A DNA stretch of 48,854 bases, from NCBI GenBank assembly GCA_947471505.1, contig CANIWM010000046.1, forward strand, positions 1 to 48,854, read 5' to 3'. The DNA comes from Chthoniobacteraceae bacterium (GTDB taxonomy: Bacteria; Verrucomicrobiota; Verrucomicrobiia; Chthoniobacterales; Chthoniobacteraceae). The notes under the pieces were generated by a model. The model had not been told where the DNA came from. It ran no database searches and was given only the letters and a program-made list of their open reading frames with translations. Positions 1 to 8,906 of this stretch are shown piece by piece. The position numbers and the translations under genes were made by a program. Every line of letters begins with the position of its first letter. The first letter of the stretch is position 1.

Positions 1-145
1 CCTAAAAACGGCAGTTGAACGGATTTTCAGAGAAAAATGAGCCTTGGACGGGTGAGTGATTTTCAACTGCTCCGCAGTTGGCAATTTCCAGAGTAAAATA
101 CCCTATTTTTCGGCCTCAAAAACGGGGTCAACTGCCGTTTTTAGG
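1..145. repeat. Inverted/tandem repeat block upstream of the giant surface protein gene
   Basis: Bases 1-18 are the exact reverse complement of 128-145. Between them lies a short hairpin at 64-80 (CAACTGC, loop TCC, GCAGTTG). The block reads as two units of about 63 bp, each beginning with GCAGTTG and ending with CAACTGC. Both units also hold a similar TTTYCAGAGWAAAAT word, near 23-37 and 85-100. The block starts at the window edge, so it may continue to the left. It sits directly before the start codon at 162 and could be a REP-like element, a terminator of the gene to the left or a regulatory leader. Confidence 0.6.
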
Positions 146-161
146 GTAACAAACCATCCTT

Positions 162-3100
162 ATGAAATACGCACACAACCAAATCGAACCACTCGAAACC
201 CGCATCGCTCCTGCGAATGCGATGTTCTTTACCGCATTTTCCGACGACCTGAAGGCGAAGCTCGATGCCGTTCAAGACATCGTGGATGCCGCCGTGGATG
301 TCGGCTCACTCATTCCGGTCGTGGGTGATAAAATCGTGAACGCGGGCAAGGTGATTGATAACTTCAGCGATGACCTTCGCGGCGTGATTGCGCAGCTCGC
401 AGGGTTCACAGATCCCCAAATCCAAACGGCTATCTTCGATCTCCTGGGGCCAGGCGCGATGCCTGAGCTTCGCTTGCTCGGCGACACAAATAACAGCGGT
501 GGCGTGACCGAGGCGGACGTGATCATCACGCATCCCGAAAGCGGGCGCGGCGGCGAATCCATCCTCATCGACATCAGCCTGCACGCGACCGCGTCGGTCG
601 GCACCGATGTAGCGTTCGACGTCGGCCTCGCTTCATTGCCGATAAAAGTCGAGGGCAACGCCGGCGTAAAGGTCGCGGCAACGCTTGATTACCAGCATCT
701 CAAGTTTGGCTACAGTGAGGCGACCGGATTTATCTTCGATACGAGCGCGGAGAATGAACTGTCCGTGGCATTCACGGCCGGCTTGTCCGAAGATTTTCAC
801 GTCACCGCGACCATCGGGTTTCTGCATGGCGAGATTAGGGACGGTTCGAGTAAAGATAGTGACCTCCATTCGCAACTCAGCGCCCAGTTGATCGTGGACA
901 TCACGGATACCGCCCCATTCTATGGAAAGGTGGACTTTGACGCCACGGCGGATGTCGCGCTCCAGCTCGACGCCGGATTCGACGAGAACTTCCCAGGCAT
1001 CGGCGCGGACTTTTTGATGCACTTCGGCGGGCTCAAACCCGAGGACCCAGCGCCCACGGTGGAGTTCACAAATGTGCATGTAAATCTCGGCAGCGCGATC
1101 AGCGGTATTTTGCAGCCCATCTTGGAGCATATCCTCCCGCTCTTACAACCGATTCAGCCCATCGTGGACTTCGTCACTGAGCCAATTCCGGTGGTGAGCG
1201 ACTTGGGTGCGGGCGATGTCACCTTGCTGGGAATCGCGGGCGTCGCTGCAAAGTATGCGCCGCCGCACTACCAGCAGCTCTTCCAGCTCGCATCCACGAT
1301 TATCGAGGTGCTGAACTTCGTGAACGACTTTAAGGCGGACCCGAATACGAAGGACATATCGATCGACTTCGGCAGCTTCCTCGCAGTCGCCGAGGCCGAT
1401 CCGTCCGCCGATTTGCGTGATAATGCGCTAAAGGCGGCGGATATTGTAAGCGCGGAAAATGATGAGGCGCTATCGAGCCTCGCGGTCGGCGGCATCATCG
1501 AGGCGTTTGATCTCAATGGGAAGATCGATGCGGCCATCGCCGCAATCCCGGACGGTGCGATTAAGGATGCGCTCGGCCCCGTCATCGGGAAGCTGAAGGA
1601 CACGCTGGATAAGTTCATCAATCCGAACGGAATCGATTACGCATTTCCATTCCTCTCGGACCCGACGGCTGCGGTCTTCAAACTCTTGATCGGGCGAGAT
1701 GCGGACCTTTTCACGGTCGATGTGAAGATTCAGGCGGACGGCGCGTTTAAACAGACTTACCCGACGCCCATCGGCATCGACATTGAGTTTGCGGGCCAGG
1801 GTAGCGTGGATTTGGAACTCCATCTCGGCTACGATACGTTCGGGATTCGGCAGTTCGTGAAAGAAGTGCTGGCGAATGGTGCGCCCCCAGCGGAGGCCTA
1901 CCTCAAGTTCCTGGATGGTGTGTATATGACGACGGATACGCACTTCTACCTCGACGGCCTGCTCACGGCGGGCGCGGCGATTAACAAGGGCATCGCGAGT
2001 ATCGCAGTGGAAGGCGGCGTCTCCATCGGGCTGCACATTGATACACCCCAACCGATCAACGGCATCGCGCAGGTCAAGAACCTCGACAATGATCCCAACA
2101 AGATCCATCTCCGCCCGGAGCTCATAGACTGCTTGTTCCAGACAAGCGGCGCAGTCGAGGCATCGCTCGACATCGTGGCAAAGGTCGGAGTTGGGCCCCT
2201 CAGCGTGTCGAAGGATTTCAACCTCGCTCATGTGCTGTTGCTCGACCTCAACGGCGGCTGCATCCCGAATCCGTTCAGCGTTCCCACGGAGTTGCATCTC
2301 GCTTCCACAAACTCAGAGGACGCCTCGATTCCCGCTGGCACGCTGCGGCTGAACATCGGCGGCTGGGCGAGCGAGCGTGGCATCAGCGAAAGCGAGATCG
2401 ACGAGAACTACCAAGTCTTCAGCGGCGCGGAGCCGGGGACGGTCATCGTGCTGGCGTTTGGACAACTCCAGGCGTTTAGCGGCATCACGCACATCACCGG
2501 AGACGGCGCGAATGGGAACGACACGATCACCTTCCTGTCGGCATCGGAAGATATGCCCTTTTCCGCGAACGTGAGCATCATCGGCGGCGACGGCAAAGAC
2601 CGGCTCTCCTACACCGGCGCGGGCAACGCGCTGCTGGTCGGCGGCATCGGCGACGACCAACTCACATACGAGGGCTCGGGCAACGCTGTGCTGCTCGGCG
2701 ACGACGGGATCGACCGGCTCACTTTCACTGGCTCCGGCAATGGGCTGCTCATCGGTGGCGCGGGCAATGATGGGATCAAAGGCGGGGCTGGCATCAACCG
2801 GATCAACGGCGGCGATGGCGACGATCACCTCACCGGCGGAGCTGGCACGAACATCATGGGCGTGTTCACTTTTGCCTCAGTCAATTATACCGAGGATGGC
2901 GATGACACTCTCATCGGCGGCACCGGGCTGAACCTGCTCAATGGCGGCGCGGGCAATGACAGCCTGTTCGCCGGAATCACCAGCGGCGATTTCCTTATAG
3001 GCGGAATCGGCAACGACCAATTCGTCGCAAGCGCTGGCAGCTCCAGTTTCCAGGGCGATGCGGGCGATGACACGTTCATCTGGCGCGAGGGCAACGGGAA

Positions 3101-5300
3101 GCCGAACCTCCTGGATGGCGGCAACGAGCGGCTGGAAATCAACACGCTGGAGATGACCGGCGGCAACCTCTCCGATTGGTTCACGCTTTCCAAGAACCCC
3201 ATCGACTCCCAGATGATTGTCGGTGTGCAAAACGCTTCGCAAAACTACACGTTCCTCGCACACGCGATTCACAACGTGCTGCTCGAAGGCGGTGCGGGCG
3301 CTGACACGTTGATCGTAAATCCGCTCTTCGGCACGCCGACCCAAAACGTAGGACTGAACCTCTCCGATGTGCTCAAAAATGCGCAGCAAGTCGGCGATGG
3401 CGTCACCGACATCATCACCGTGAACGGCCGCATCCTCGCGGACACCGCGCAGATCGAGGCGGAGCAGGTCGCCGTTCAGTTTATCGAGCACGGCGACATC
3501 ATCGGCGGCATCATGAAAGTGAGCGGGCTCCCGCTTTACACCGTGCGGCTTGCGAATGTGAACGACGACTTCACCTATAACGCGGGCGCTGGAAATGACG
3601 TCACCACACTCCTCTCCAACACCGGTCCCACACGACTGCTCGGCGGCGTGGGCGATGACATATTCAACATCGTCGCAGCGAAACTCGGCGACCCCGCAAG
3701 CCCCGCAAATCCAGCGAATCCGAAAGACTACCTCGCCGCAGTGAACGTGGACGCGGGTGCCGGGAAGAACGCGATCACCTTCGATGAAAGCGCGAGCTTC
3801 ATCGGCGACACGATGCTGCTCGGGCAGTCGCAGTTTAGCAGCCTGCTCGTGCCCGCCGTGAACTTCATCGCCACGGGCGGCACGTATAAAAACGGCGTCA
3901 CCGTGAAAGGCGGGCAGTTTGCCGACAGCATCTCCGTCGTCGGTTCGCTCGTCGGCGTCATCACCAGCATCACGGCTGGTGCCGGCGACGACACCATCCA
4001 GCTCGGCACCGCCGGGTCCGGGCTCATCGGCAATCTCGACTCCATCCTCGGCCCCGTCTCTGCGAACGGGGAAGCAGGCGTGAACAAGCTCCAACTCGTC
4101 GATTTCGGCGACGCAAACGGCAACGCCGCCGCATCCATCACCGCCACGCAAATCCTCAAACTCGCAGGCCCGAGCGACACCATTCCGCTCAACTACTCAG
4201 CGACGGGCGGCAACATCGCCATCACCATTCGCGGCTCCAATTCCGGCGTGGATAACATCACGCTCAACTCGCCAAGCTCACGCGTCACGATCTTCGGCAA
4301 CGGCGGCAAAGACATCGTCAAAGCGAACGCCGTCACTGCGGGGCTCACGTTCTCCGGCGGCACCGACGACGACCAGCTCATCCTCGGCGCGACCGCGCAC
4401 CTGCTCGACGGCTTCGTCCTGCCCGTCACCTTCCAAGGCGATTCGGGAAATGACGCGCTGCTCCTCGATGACACCGCAAACCCCGCTGCGCGCAACTTCG
4501 GCATCCACGCCGCATCCATCACATTCGCCGGCATTGGCCTAGTGAATTACGACACCACGCTCGAATCCGCGAACATCCGCGCCGGGAAGTTTGCCGACAC
4601 GTTTAATGTCACCGCCACGCCCACGATTAGCGGTTTCGTGAACATCGATGGCAACCTCGGCGACAACTCCATCACCGGCCCCAATGCGGCAAACGTGTGG
4701 GCCGTCACCGCCCTGAACGTCGGCACGCTGAACGCAAATGTGAAGTTCACCCGGATGCCCAACCTCATCGGTGGCACCGGCTCAGACCGTCTCGATTACT
4801 CGGCCTACAGCACCGGAGTGACCATCAACCTCACCACCGGAAAAACGACGAACATCTCCGGCTCCATCGCCGCGATTGAAAACGCCACCGGCGGCCTCGG
4901 CGCAGACATCATCGTTGGCAACGCGGTGGCCAACATCATCACCGGCGGCGGCGGACGCGACGTGCTCATCGGCGGCTTTGGCGCAGACACGATCATCGGC
5001 GGCGCGGACGAAGACATTCTCATCGGAGGCAGCACCGACTTCGACGCACAGGCACTTCCGCTGGCCGCGATCCTCAAAGAGTGGCGCACCGCCGGAACCT
5101 ACCTCACACGCATCGCCCACCTCACCGTCGGTGGTGGAGCGAACGGCGCAACCTTCCTCACCGGAGCCACCGTCCACGACGACATGGTCGGCGACACCAT
5201 CACCGGCGGCGCGGATGCCAAGGACTGGTTCTTCGCCCGCCTCATCCCCGGAGGAATGGATACCACCGACTTCCTACCCACGCAGGAGCGGAACGGCTAG
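162..5300 (+). CDS. Giant surface protein with LEPR-like N-terminus and calcium-binding (RTX-like) repeats
   Basis: A 1712-aa protein. The N-terminus carries EPLETRIAPA, the LEPR-type signature found at the start of very large exported proteins of Verrucomicrobia and relatives. Residues about 30-760 are low in cysteine and rich in beta-prone and hydrophobic segments, with no family I can name. From about residue 780 to 980 there are glycine/aspartate nonapeptide-like repeats (GGDGKDRL, GGAGNDGI, GGDGDDHL), the hemolysin-type calcium-binding pattern that folds as a parallel beta-roll. A second, shorter set lies near 1575-1625 (GGGGRDVLIGG, GGADEDILIGG). The C-terminus ends with a segment containing DWFFARL, which I associate with this kind of protein in the phylum. 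Function is probably adhesion or surface layer; no catalytic motif is visible. It converges on the metalloprotease gene at 5615. No clear ribosome binding site precedes the ATG. Confidence 0.85.
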   Translation: MKYAHNQIEPLETRIAPANAMFFTAFSDDLKAKLDAVQDIVDAAVDVGSLIPVVGDKIVNAGKVIDNFSDDLRGVIAQLAGFTDPQIQTAIFDLLGPGAMPELRLLGDTNNSGGVTEADVIITHPESGRGGESILIDISLHATASVGTDVAFDVGLASLPIKVEGNAGVKVAATLDYQHLKFGYSEATGFIFDTSAENELSVAFTAGLSEDFHVTATIGFLHGEIRDGSSKDSDLHSQLSAQLIVDITDTAPFYGKVDFDATADVALQLDAGFDENFPGIGADFLMHFGGLKPEDPAPTVEFTNVHVNLGSAISGILQPILEHILPLLQPIQPIVDFVTEPIPVVSDLGAGDVTLLGIAGVAAKYAPPHYQQLFQLASTIIEVLNFVNDFKADPNTKDISIDFGSFLAVAEADPSADLRDNALKAADIVSAENDEALSSLAVGGIIEAFDLNGKIDAAIAAIPDGAIKDALGPVIGKLKDTLDKFINPNGIDYAFPFLSDPTAAVFKLLIGRDADLFTVDVKIQADGAFKQTYPTPIGIDIEFAGQGSVDLELHLGYDTFGIRQFVKEVLANGAPPAEAYLKFLDGVYMTTDTHFYLDGLLTAGAAINKGIASIAVEGGVSIGLHIDTPQPINGIAQVKNLDNDPNKIHLRPELIDCLFQTSGAVEASLDIVAKVGVGPLSVSKDFNLAHVLLLDLNGGCIPNPFSVPTELHLASTNSEDASIPAGTLRLNIGGWASERGISESEIDENYQVFSGAEPGTVIVLAFGQLQAFSGITHITGDGANGNDTITFLSASEDMPFSANVSIIGGDGKDRLSYTGAGNALLVGGIGDDQLTYEGSGNAVLLGDDGIDRLTFTGSGNGLLIGGAGNDGIKGGAGINRINGGDGDDHLTGGAGTNIMGVFTFASVNYTEDGDDTLIGGTGLNLLNGGAGNDSLFAGITSGDFLIGGIGNDQFVASAGSSSFQGDAGDDTFIWREGNGKPNLLDGGNERLEINTLEMTGGNLSDWFTLSKNPIDSQMIVGVQNASQNYTFLAHAIHNVLLEGGAGADTLIVNPLFGTPTQNVGLNLSDVLKNAQQVGDGVTDIITVNGRILADTAQIEAEQVAVQFIEHGDIIGGIMKVSGLPLYTVRLANVNDDFTYNAGAGNDVTTLLSNTGPTRLLGGVGDDIFNIVAAKLGDPASPANPANPKDYLAAVNVDAGAGKNAITFDESASFIGDTMLLGQSQFSSLLVPAVNFIATGGTYKNGVTVKGGQFADSISVVGSLVGVITSITAGAGDDTIQLGTAGSGLIGNLDSILGPVSANGEAGVNKLQLVDFGDANGNAAASITATQILKLAGPSDTIPLNYSATGGNIAITIRGSNSGVDNITLNSPSSRVTIFGNGGKDIVKANAVTAGLTFSGGTDDDQLILGATAHLLDGFVLPVTFQGDSGNDALLLDDTANPAARNFGIHAASITFAGIGLVNYDTTLESANIRAGKFADTFNVTATPTISGFVNIDGNLGDNSITGPNAANVWAVTALNVGTLNANVKFTRMPNLIGGTGSDRLDYSAYSTGVTINLTTGKTTNISGSIAAIENATGGLGADIIVGNAVANIITGGGGRDVLIGGFGADTIIGGADEDILIGGSTDFDAQALPLAAILKEWRTAGTYLTRIAHLTVGGGANGATFLTGATVHDDMVGDTITGGADAKDWFFARLIPGGMDTTDFLPTQERNG

Positions 5301-5614
5301 CCGAGCCAAATCACCCGAAAGTGGATGCGAGTTTCCGCGCGACGCTAGGGTTGCTCTGCGAGCCAAGCTTCATATCGGCGCGTGGGAGATGCGGGCGCAA
5401 AAACGTAGCTCGACATTCCAATGTCGAGTGACGCGGCAGAAAACAAAGGCGTTCTCTCTGCTGGAAACGTCCAAACTCGACTTTGGAAAGTCGAGCTACG
5501 CCGCGCCACCGACTTTTTGCGCCCTCGTCATGGGATGACGCCGCCGCGAATCTCGGTGACTGCGCTGTCGTCCCCCACCGTTTTGCAATTGAACGCGGAG
5601 GACGGCGAAGATTT
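5301..5614. other. Convergent intergenic region, filled largely by a hairpin-pair element
   Basis: This 314-bp gap lies between the stop codons of the surface protein (+) and the metalloprotease (-). No credible gene is present; ORFs across it are short and compositionally unremarkable. Its middle is taken up by the GTAG-footed inverted hairpin pair described separately, which may end transcription from both sides. Confidence 0.7.
5393..5524. repeat. GTAG-footed inverted hairpin pair (REP/BIME-like), copy A
   Basis: Hairpin 1 has GTAG at 5405-5408, a 9-bp stem CTCGACATT/AATGTCGAG (5409-5417 and 5420-5428) and loop CC. Hairpin 2 has stem CTCGACTTT/AAAGTCGAG (5476-5484 and 5487-5495), loop GG and CTAC at 5496-5499, so the two are mirror-oriented. 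GGGCGCAAAAA at 5393-5403 is inverted at 5514-5524, forming outer arms. A near-identical element lies in reverse orientation at 34460-34590. The GTAG foot next to a palindrome is the hallmark of REP sequences mobilised by RAYT transposases; paired inverted REPs are called BIMEs. No transposase lies in the window. Confidence 0.8.
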
Positions 5615-8266
5615 CTACCAATCCGCCCGGATGCGGAAGAAGCCGGCGCCCGAGTTTCCCACATCCACGCTCCGCGACATCGTGCCGTTGATGCCGGGGA
5701 GACCTGAGTGAAGCGGGTGCGCGCTCCAGTTTGTGGGGCTGAGAGTGGACGCTGACTCGATGGTGTAGTTCACGCCGGACTGAATATCCCACATGAGGTT
5801 CACCGCGTTCCCCGTCCGAGTGACGGAGCGGATCTGAAACGGGTTCGTGATCGTGTAGGTGAATGTGGGGAATTGCCCGAGGATGGAGACGTTGTTTGCG
5901 ACTCCCATTTTGATGACGACCGTCTTCGACTTGGGCTTCCCGGTCGGGATGATTTTTAGGGCGATGTTTTTTGGCGAGGGCACCTTGCCGCCGTAGAAGC
6001 TGATGAAGCTGCCGGAGGTTTTGTAGTCCACGCCGTATTCGGCGGTGCTGCTCGCATCGATCCAGTAAAAGAAGTCCTGCTGGCCCTGCCACGTCGTGTA
6101 GCCCGGCGGGAGTTTCATGGTGATCGGGATATTCACCGTGCCGACCGTGTCGTCGCTGCTCGCGCCGCTGCTGCTGAATCCCGTCTCCGGCATTTGGCCG
6201 GGAATGTTCACGGGGAAATAGAGATGCTGCGTATCCGTGAGGGCGCGATAGGGCGCGCTGAATACGGGGGCGATGCTGTAGTTCCCGTTGCTCGCCGTGG
6301 CGACGGGCGAGACGAGCGCACCGTCGGGAACGGTCTGCTGCCAAAAGCCCGAACTCACCGTCGCTGGGCCGAACTCCGTGGTCACGGTGAGCGGTCCATC
6401 GGTCGCCGGATCGTAAGAGCGCCCGGCCACGGCGATGGGGCCGGAGATCGTGCGCGGCGTTCGGACGCGGGTGAAATTGACGTTCGTGAAATTGGTGGAG
6501 TTGACGTAGATCGTGCCGCCGCCAGTGCTGCAACTGAAAGTGCCGCCGTCGTAGAGCACGGACAGCTTGTAGATGTTCGGCCCGGGGCCATCGTAGGGGA
6601 GCTGGATGCGGTATTTTCCATCCGCCGCTGTCTCACCCGATGCGGCGAAATTCGCGGAATCGTAGCTGACTCCATTTGCCACGCTGAAGTTGTTCACCAC
6701 GGCACCCGCGACGGGGTTGCCGTTCTCGTCGTTCACCACTCCGCTGATGGTGAGATGCGCGGCGAGGCCGCCGGTGACGGTGACTTGCGAGGCGACGATC
6801 TTCTTCCCGCCTTTCATGTCGGTTACGGTGCAGCGGACGAGATACGTTCCGGCGCGCGTCCAAGTGTGCGTGCCCTGCGTGGCGAGGCGCGTGTCGGCGT
6901 TGCTTCCGCCGACGGAAACGCCCGCCGTCTGGTCGAGATCATCGAACTCCCAATAGTAAGCGAGCGTGTCGCCATTCGCGTCGGATGCTGTCGCGGTGAA
7001 GGTTTGCGCCACACCCGCAGCGATGGTGACGCTGGCCGGCGCGACGACCAAAGTGGGCGCGACATTGCCGGGGAAAGGGCCGCGATTAACCACCACATCG
7101 AGCGACTCAGGCGTGGTGCCGCCTTTCTGAATCGGCGTGATGTGGATGCCCGCCTCGGCGTCGCTATAAGTGCGCCCGAGCGCGAGCGGCGCATCGTGCA
7201 TCGTGGGAAAGGTCTCGCCTCTCACGCCGCGACTGCCGGGCGTCATGTCGATGAGGTAGGTGTTCCCCGCAGTCGCCTCAAACGACTCCGCGCCCATCGT
7301 CACGAGCAGCCCGTTTTGCGTGCGCTCCGCATCGGCACCGGTGAGCGCGGTCCGGTATTCGAGCCAGTAACTGTGAGTCTGATCGCGTTGGATTCGCATG
7401 GCGTAAAACTTCCCGGCGTCCAGCGTGCCTTGGTCGAAAGCATGGATGCGATAAGTGCCCGATGCCGCCGACGTCGCGATGTTTTCGCCGGGGAGCCAGC
7501 CGAGCGCGTACTTCCAGTAAGCGCCCGCATCGCGATTCAGCGGCAGCGGCTGAACGCCCGTATCCTTGTGGCCCATGAGATCAAAGACGTTGCCGTATTT
7601 GTTTTCAAAGTAAGTGTTCCTCGGCAGCGGCGCGTAGAACGTCGAACGCGACCAACCCCATGCGTGGCTGAGGCCCATGTTGTGGCCGAACTCGTGGGGC
7701 AACACCGTGAAGACGTTCGCGTAGATGCCCTTCCCATATGTCACCGCGATCGCGTAGTTGCCCTGCCCCGGAATGAATCCCGTGGCGATGATATCCAGAT
7801 CGTAGTTGTCCGTGTCATACATCGCCGGGTTTGCCGTGCCGAGGCCGGCCTGACGGGCGCGCGCCCTCGCGTCATCGGCAAACGATCCCGGCTCATACCA
7901 GCGCGTGAACTTCTTCGACGGGCTATCGGCATCCAACGGCTGATCATAGACCGTGTAACTCACGCCCATATCAACCTCCGGCAGCACCGTGAACTCGACG
8001 GTGAACTTCCCATACGACTGCTGCGAAAGAAACGCGCTCATCTCCGCCGTCATCGTTCCATTTGCGATATTCCCCCACCCCGACAGCGCCCCCGTAGGAC
8101 TCGGCGCATCCGAAGGTCCGCTAAAATCCGTGAAGCGCACCGGGATGATGAGCACCTTCTTGTGCCCCGTCGTCCAAGTCGCCGGAGGCGTCGCAGCAGC
8201 CTCGGTCCCCGTTAGGAAAGCGCAGGTGAAAAGCAGAGCGAGGAGGCGTCGGAAAAAATGGTTCAT
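5615..8266 (-). CDS. Secreted metzincin-type zinc metalloprotease with PKD and carboxypeptidase-regulatory-like domains
   Basis: An 883-aa protein with a signal peptide (MNHFFRRLLALLFTCAFL, cleavage near residue 24). The catalytic motif HEFGHNMGLSH at about 191-201 is the HExxHxxGxxH zinc site of metzincins, and DLMGH near 229-233 is a plausible Met-turn. This resembles gametolysin/M11-like or M6-like peptidases. A PKD-type beta domain follows at about 402-498, then a carboxypeptidase-regulatory-like domain at about 505-600 (ISGVVNDENGNPVAGAVV), then further beta-rich repeats. The C-terminus (NYTIESASTLSPTNWS) resembles the terminal domain common in secreted Verrucomicrobia proteins. It should act outside the cytoplasm on proteins or glycoproteins. 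It converges with the giant surface protein, separated by the hairpin-pair element. The peptidase subfamily is uncertain; the metzincin call is firm. Confidence 0.85.
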   Translation of the reverse strand: MNHFFRRLLALLFTCAFLTGTEAAATPPATWTTGHKKVLIIPVRFTDFSGPSDAPSPTGALSGWGNIANGTMTAEMSAFLSQQSYGKFTVEFTVLPEVDMGVSYTVYDQPLDADSPSKKFTRWYEPGSFADDARARARQAGLGTANPAMYDTDNYDLDIIATGFIPGQGNYAIAVTYGKGIYANVFTVLPHEFGHNMGLSHAWGWSRSTFYAPLPRNTYFENKYGNVFDLMGHKDTGVQPLPLNRDAGAYWKYALGWLPGENIATSAASGTYRIHAFDQGTLDAGKFYAMRIQRDQTHSYWLEYRTALTGADAERTQNGLLVTMGAESFEATAGNTYLIDMTPGSRGVRGETFPTMHDAPLALGRTYSDAEAGIHITPIQKGGTTPESLDVVVNRGPFPGNVAPTLVVAPASVTIAAGVAQTFTATASDANGDTLAYYWEFDDLDQTAGVSVGGSNADTRLATQGTHTWTRAGTYLVRCTVTDMKGGKKIVASQVTVTGGLAAHLTISGVVNDENGNPVAGAVVNNFSVANGVSYDSANFAASGETAADGKYRIQLPYDGPGPNIYKLSVLYDGGTFSCSTGGGTIYVNSTNFTNVNFTRVRTPRTISGPIAVAGRSYDPATDGPLTVTTEFGPATVSSGFWQQTVPDGALVSPVATASNGNYSIAPVFSAPYRALTDTQHLYFPVNIPGQMPETGFSSSGASSDDTVGTVNIPITMKLPPGYTTWQGQQDFFYWIDASSTAEYGVDYKTSGSFISFYGGKVPSPKNIALKIIPTGKPKSKTVVIKMGVANNVSILGQFPTFTYTITNPFQIRSVTRTGNAVNLMWDIQSGVNYTIESASTLSPTNWSAHPLHSGLPGINGTMSRSVDVGNSGAGFFRIRADW

Positions 8267-8359
8267 GCCTCACAAAGTGTAGCACCCGCCGTCCATCCGC
8301 TATGGAACGAAGGAGGTATCGCCGCCGCCCCTCACGGATTCCCTCCGAATGAGCCGTGC

Positions 8360-8396
8360 AAAAAAAGGGCGGCAGGATTCCAATCCCGCCGCCCTA
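8360..8396 (-). terminator. Rho-independent terminator, minus-strand reading
   Basis: AGGGCGGC (8366-8373) pairs with GCCGCCCT (8388-8395), and the stem continues past one mismatch with GGAT/ATCC. Read on the minus strand the stem is followed by seven T residues (A-run 8360-8366 on the plus strand). It would end a minus-strand transcript coming from 8400-8680, whose reading frame stops inside the stem. Confidence 0.65.
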
Positions 8397-8679
8397 AAAG
8401 CAGCACAGGTTCACGGCCTGTCGTGCGCATCCGATCCGGTCCTCCGGCCGCGGCGTCGGCGGCGTGATCGGCGTCACCGGAGAAGTGGAGACGCTGAGCC
8501 CGAGCGGCGCGGCCAGGTCCAGCACGATCGCGTTTGGCGACGTCGCAGCCGGAGCCGCGCCGTCATTCCGCGCGAGCATCGTCCCCGCAGTTTCAGTCAA
8601 TTCCTCGATGTTTTCCGGGACTGTCACCCGCGAAATCCCGAACGCCTTACCGCCGGACCTCCCGGAATCGATAGGTAGC
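8394..8679 (-). pseudogene. Possible 3' remnant of a minus-strand gene, cut off by a MITE-like insertion
   Basis: The minus strand is open from the edge of the palindromic element at 8680 to a TAG stop at 8394, about 95 codons. It contains the stretch VTVPENIEELTETAG and a Pro/Thr-rich stretch TPITPPTPRP. The stop sits inside a rho-independent terminator with a T7 tract, which is what the end of a real gene looks like. Upstream, the frame runs straight into the MITE-like element, so the original 5' part is missing or displaced. I do not recognise the family. The plus strand is also open here, so this is only a suggestion based on the terminator. Confidence 0.3.
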
Positions 8680-8816
8680 CTAGCAGTATGTTGAAAAACA
8701 ATATGTTGCCCGCAGATTTCGCAGATGACGCAGATTGGCTCTCTGAAGAATCTGCGCAATCTGCGAAATCTGCGGGCAAAGAACTTCAATGATGGAGTTT
8801 TTCAACAGGCTGCTGG
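8680..8816. mobile_element. MITE-like element with terminal inverted repeats and a large internal palindrome
   Basis: The left end at 8680-8699 (CTAGCAGTATGTTGAAAAAC) is the imperfect inverse of 8797-8816 (GTTTTTCAACAGGCTGCTGG), with about 4 mismatches in 20. Inside, 8706-8736 is the reverse complement of 8749-8779 except for two bases, giving a 31-bp-arm palindrome built of GCAGAT words. It is about 137 bp and has no transposase ORF. The ends resemble the terminal repeats of non-autonomous transposon derivatives, but I cannot assign an IS family from sequence alone. Confidence 0.55.
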
Positions 8817-8906
8817 CGCAGCGGGACATTTCCATTTTCCATGAACTTTGAGAAAATAAAACATCGACATCACTCATCCGCTCAGAGAAACAGAATCCCG
8901 TCGCGT

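Noticed and set aside
6194-8215. 673-aa plus-strand open frame
   Set aside because: It is antisense to the metalloprotease, whose signal peptide and HExxHxxGxxH motif are clear. The product is Arg/Val-rich without motifs, as expected of a GC-rich shadow frame.
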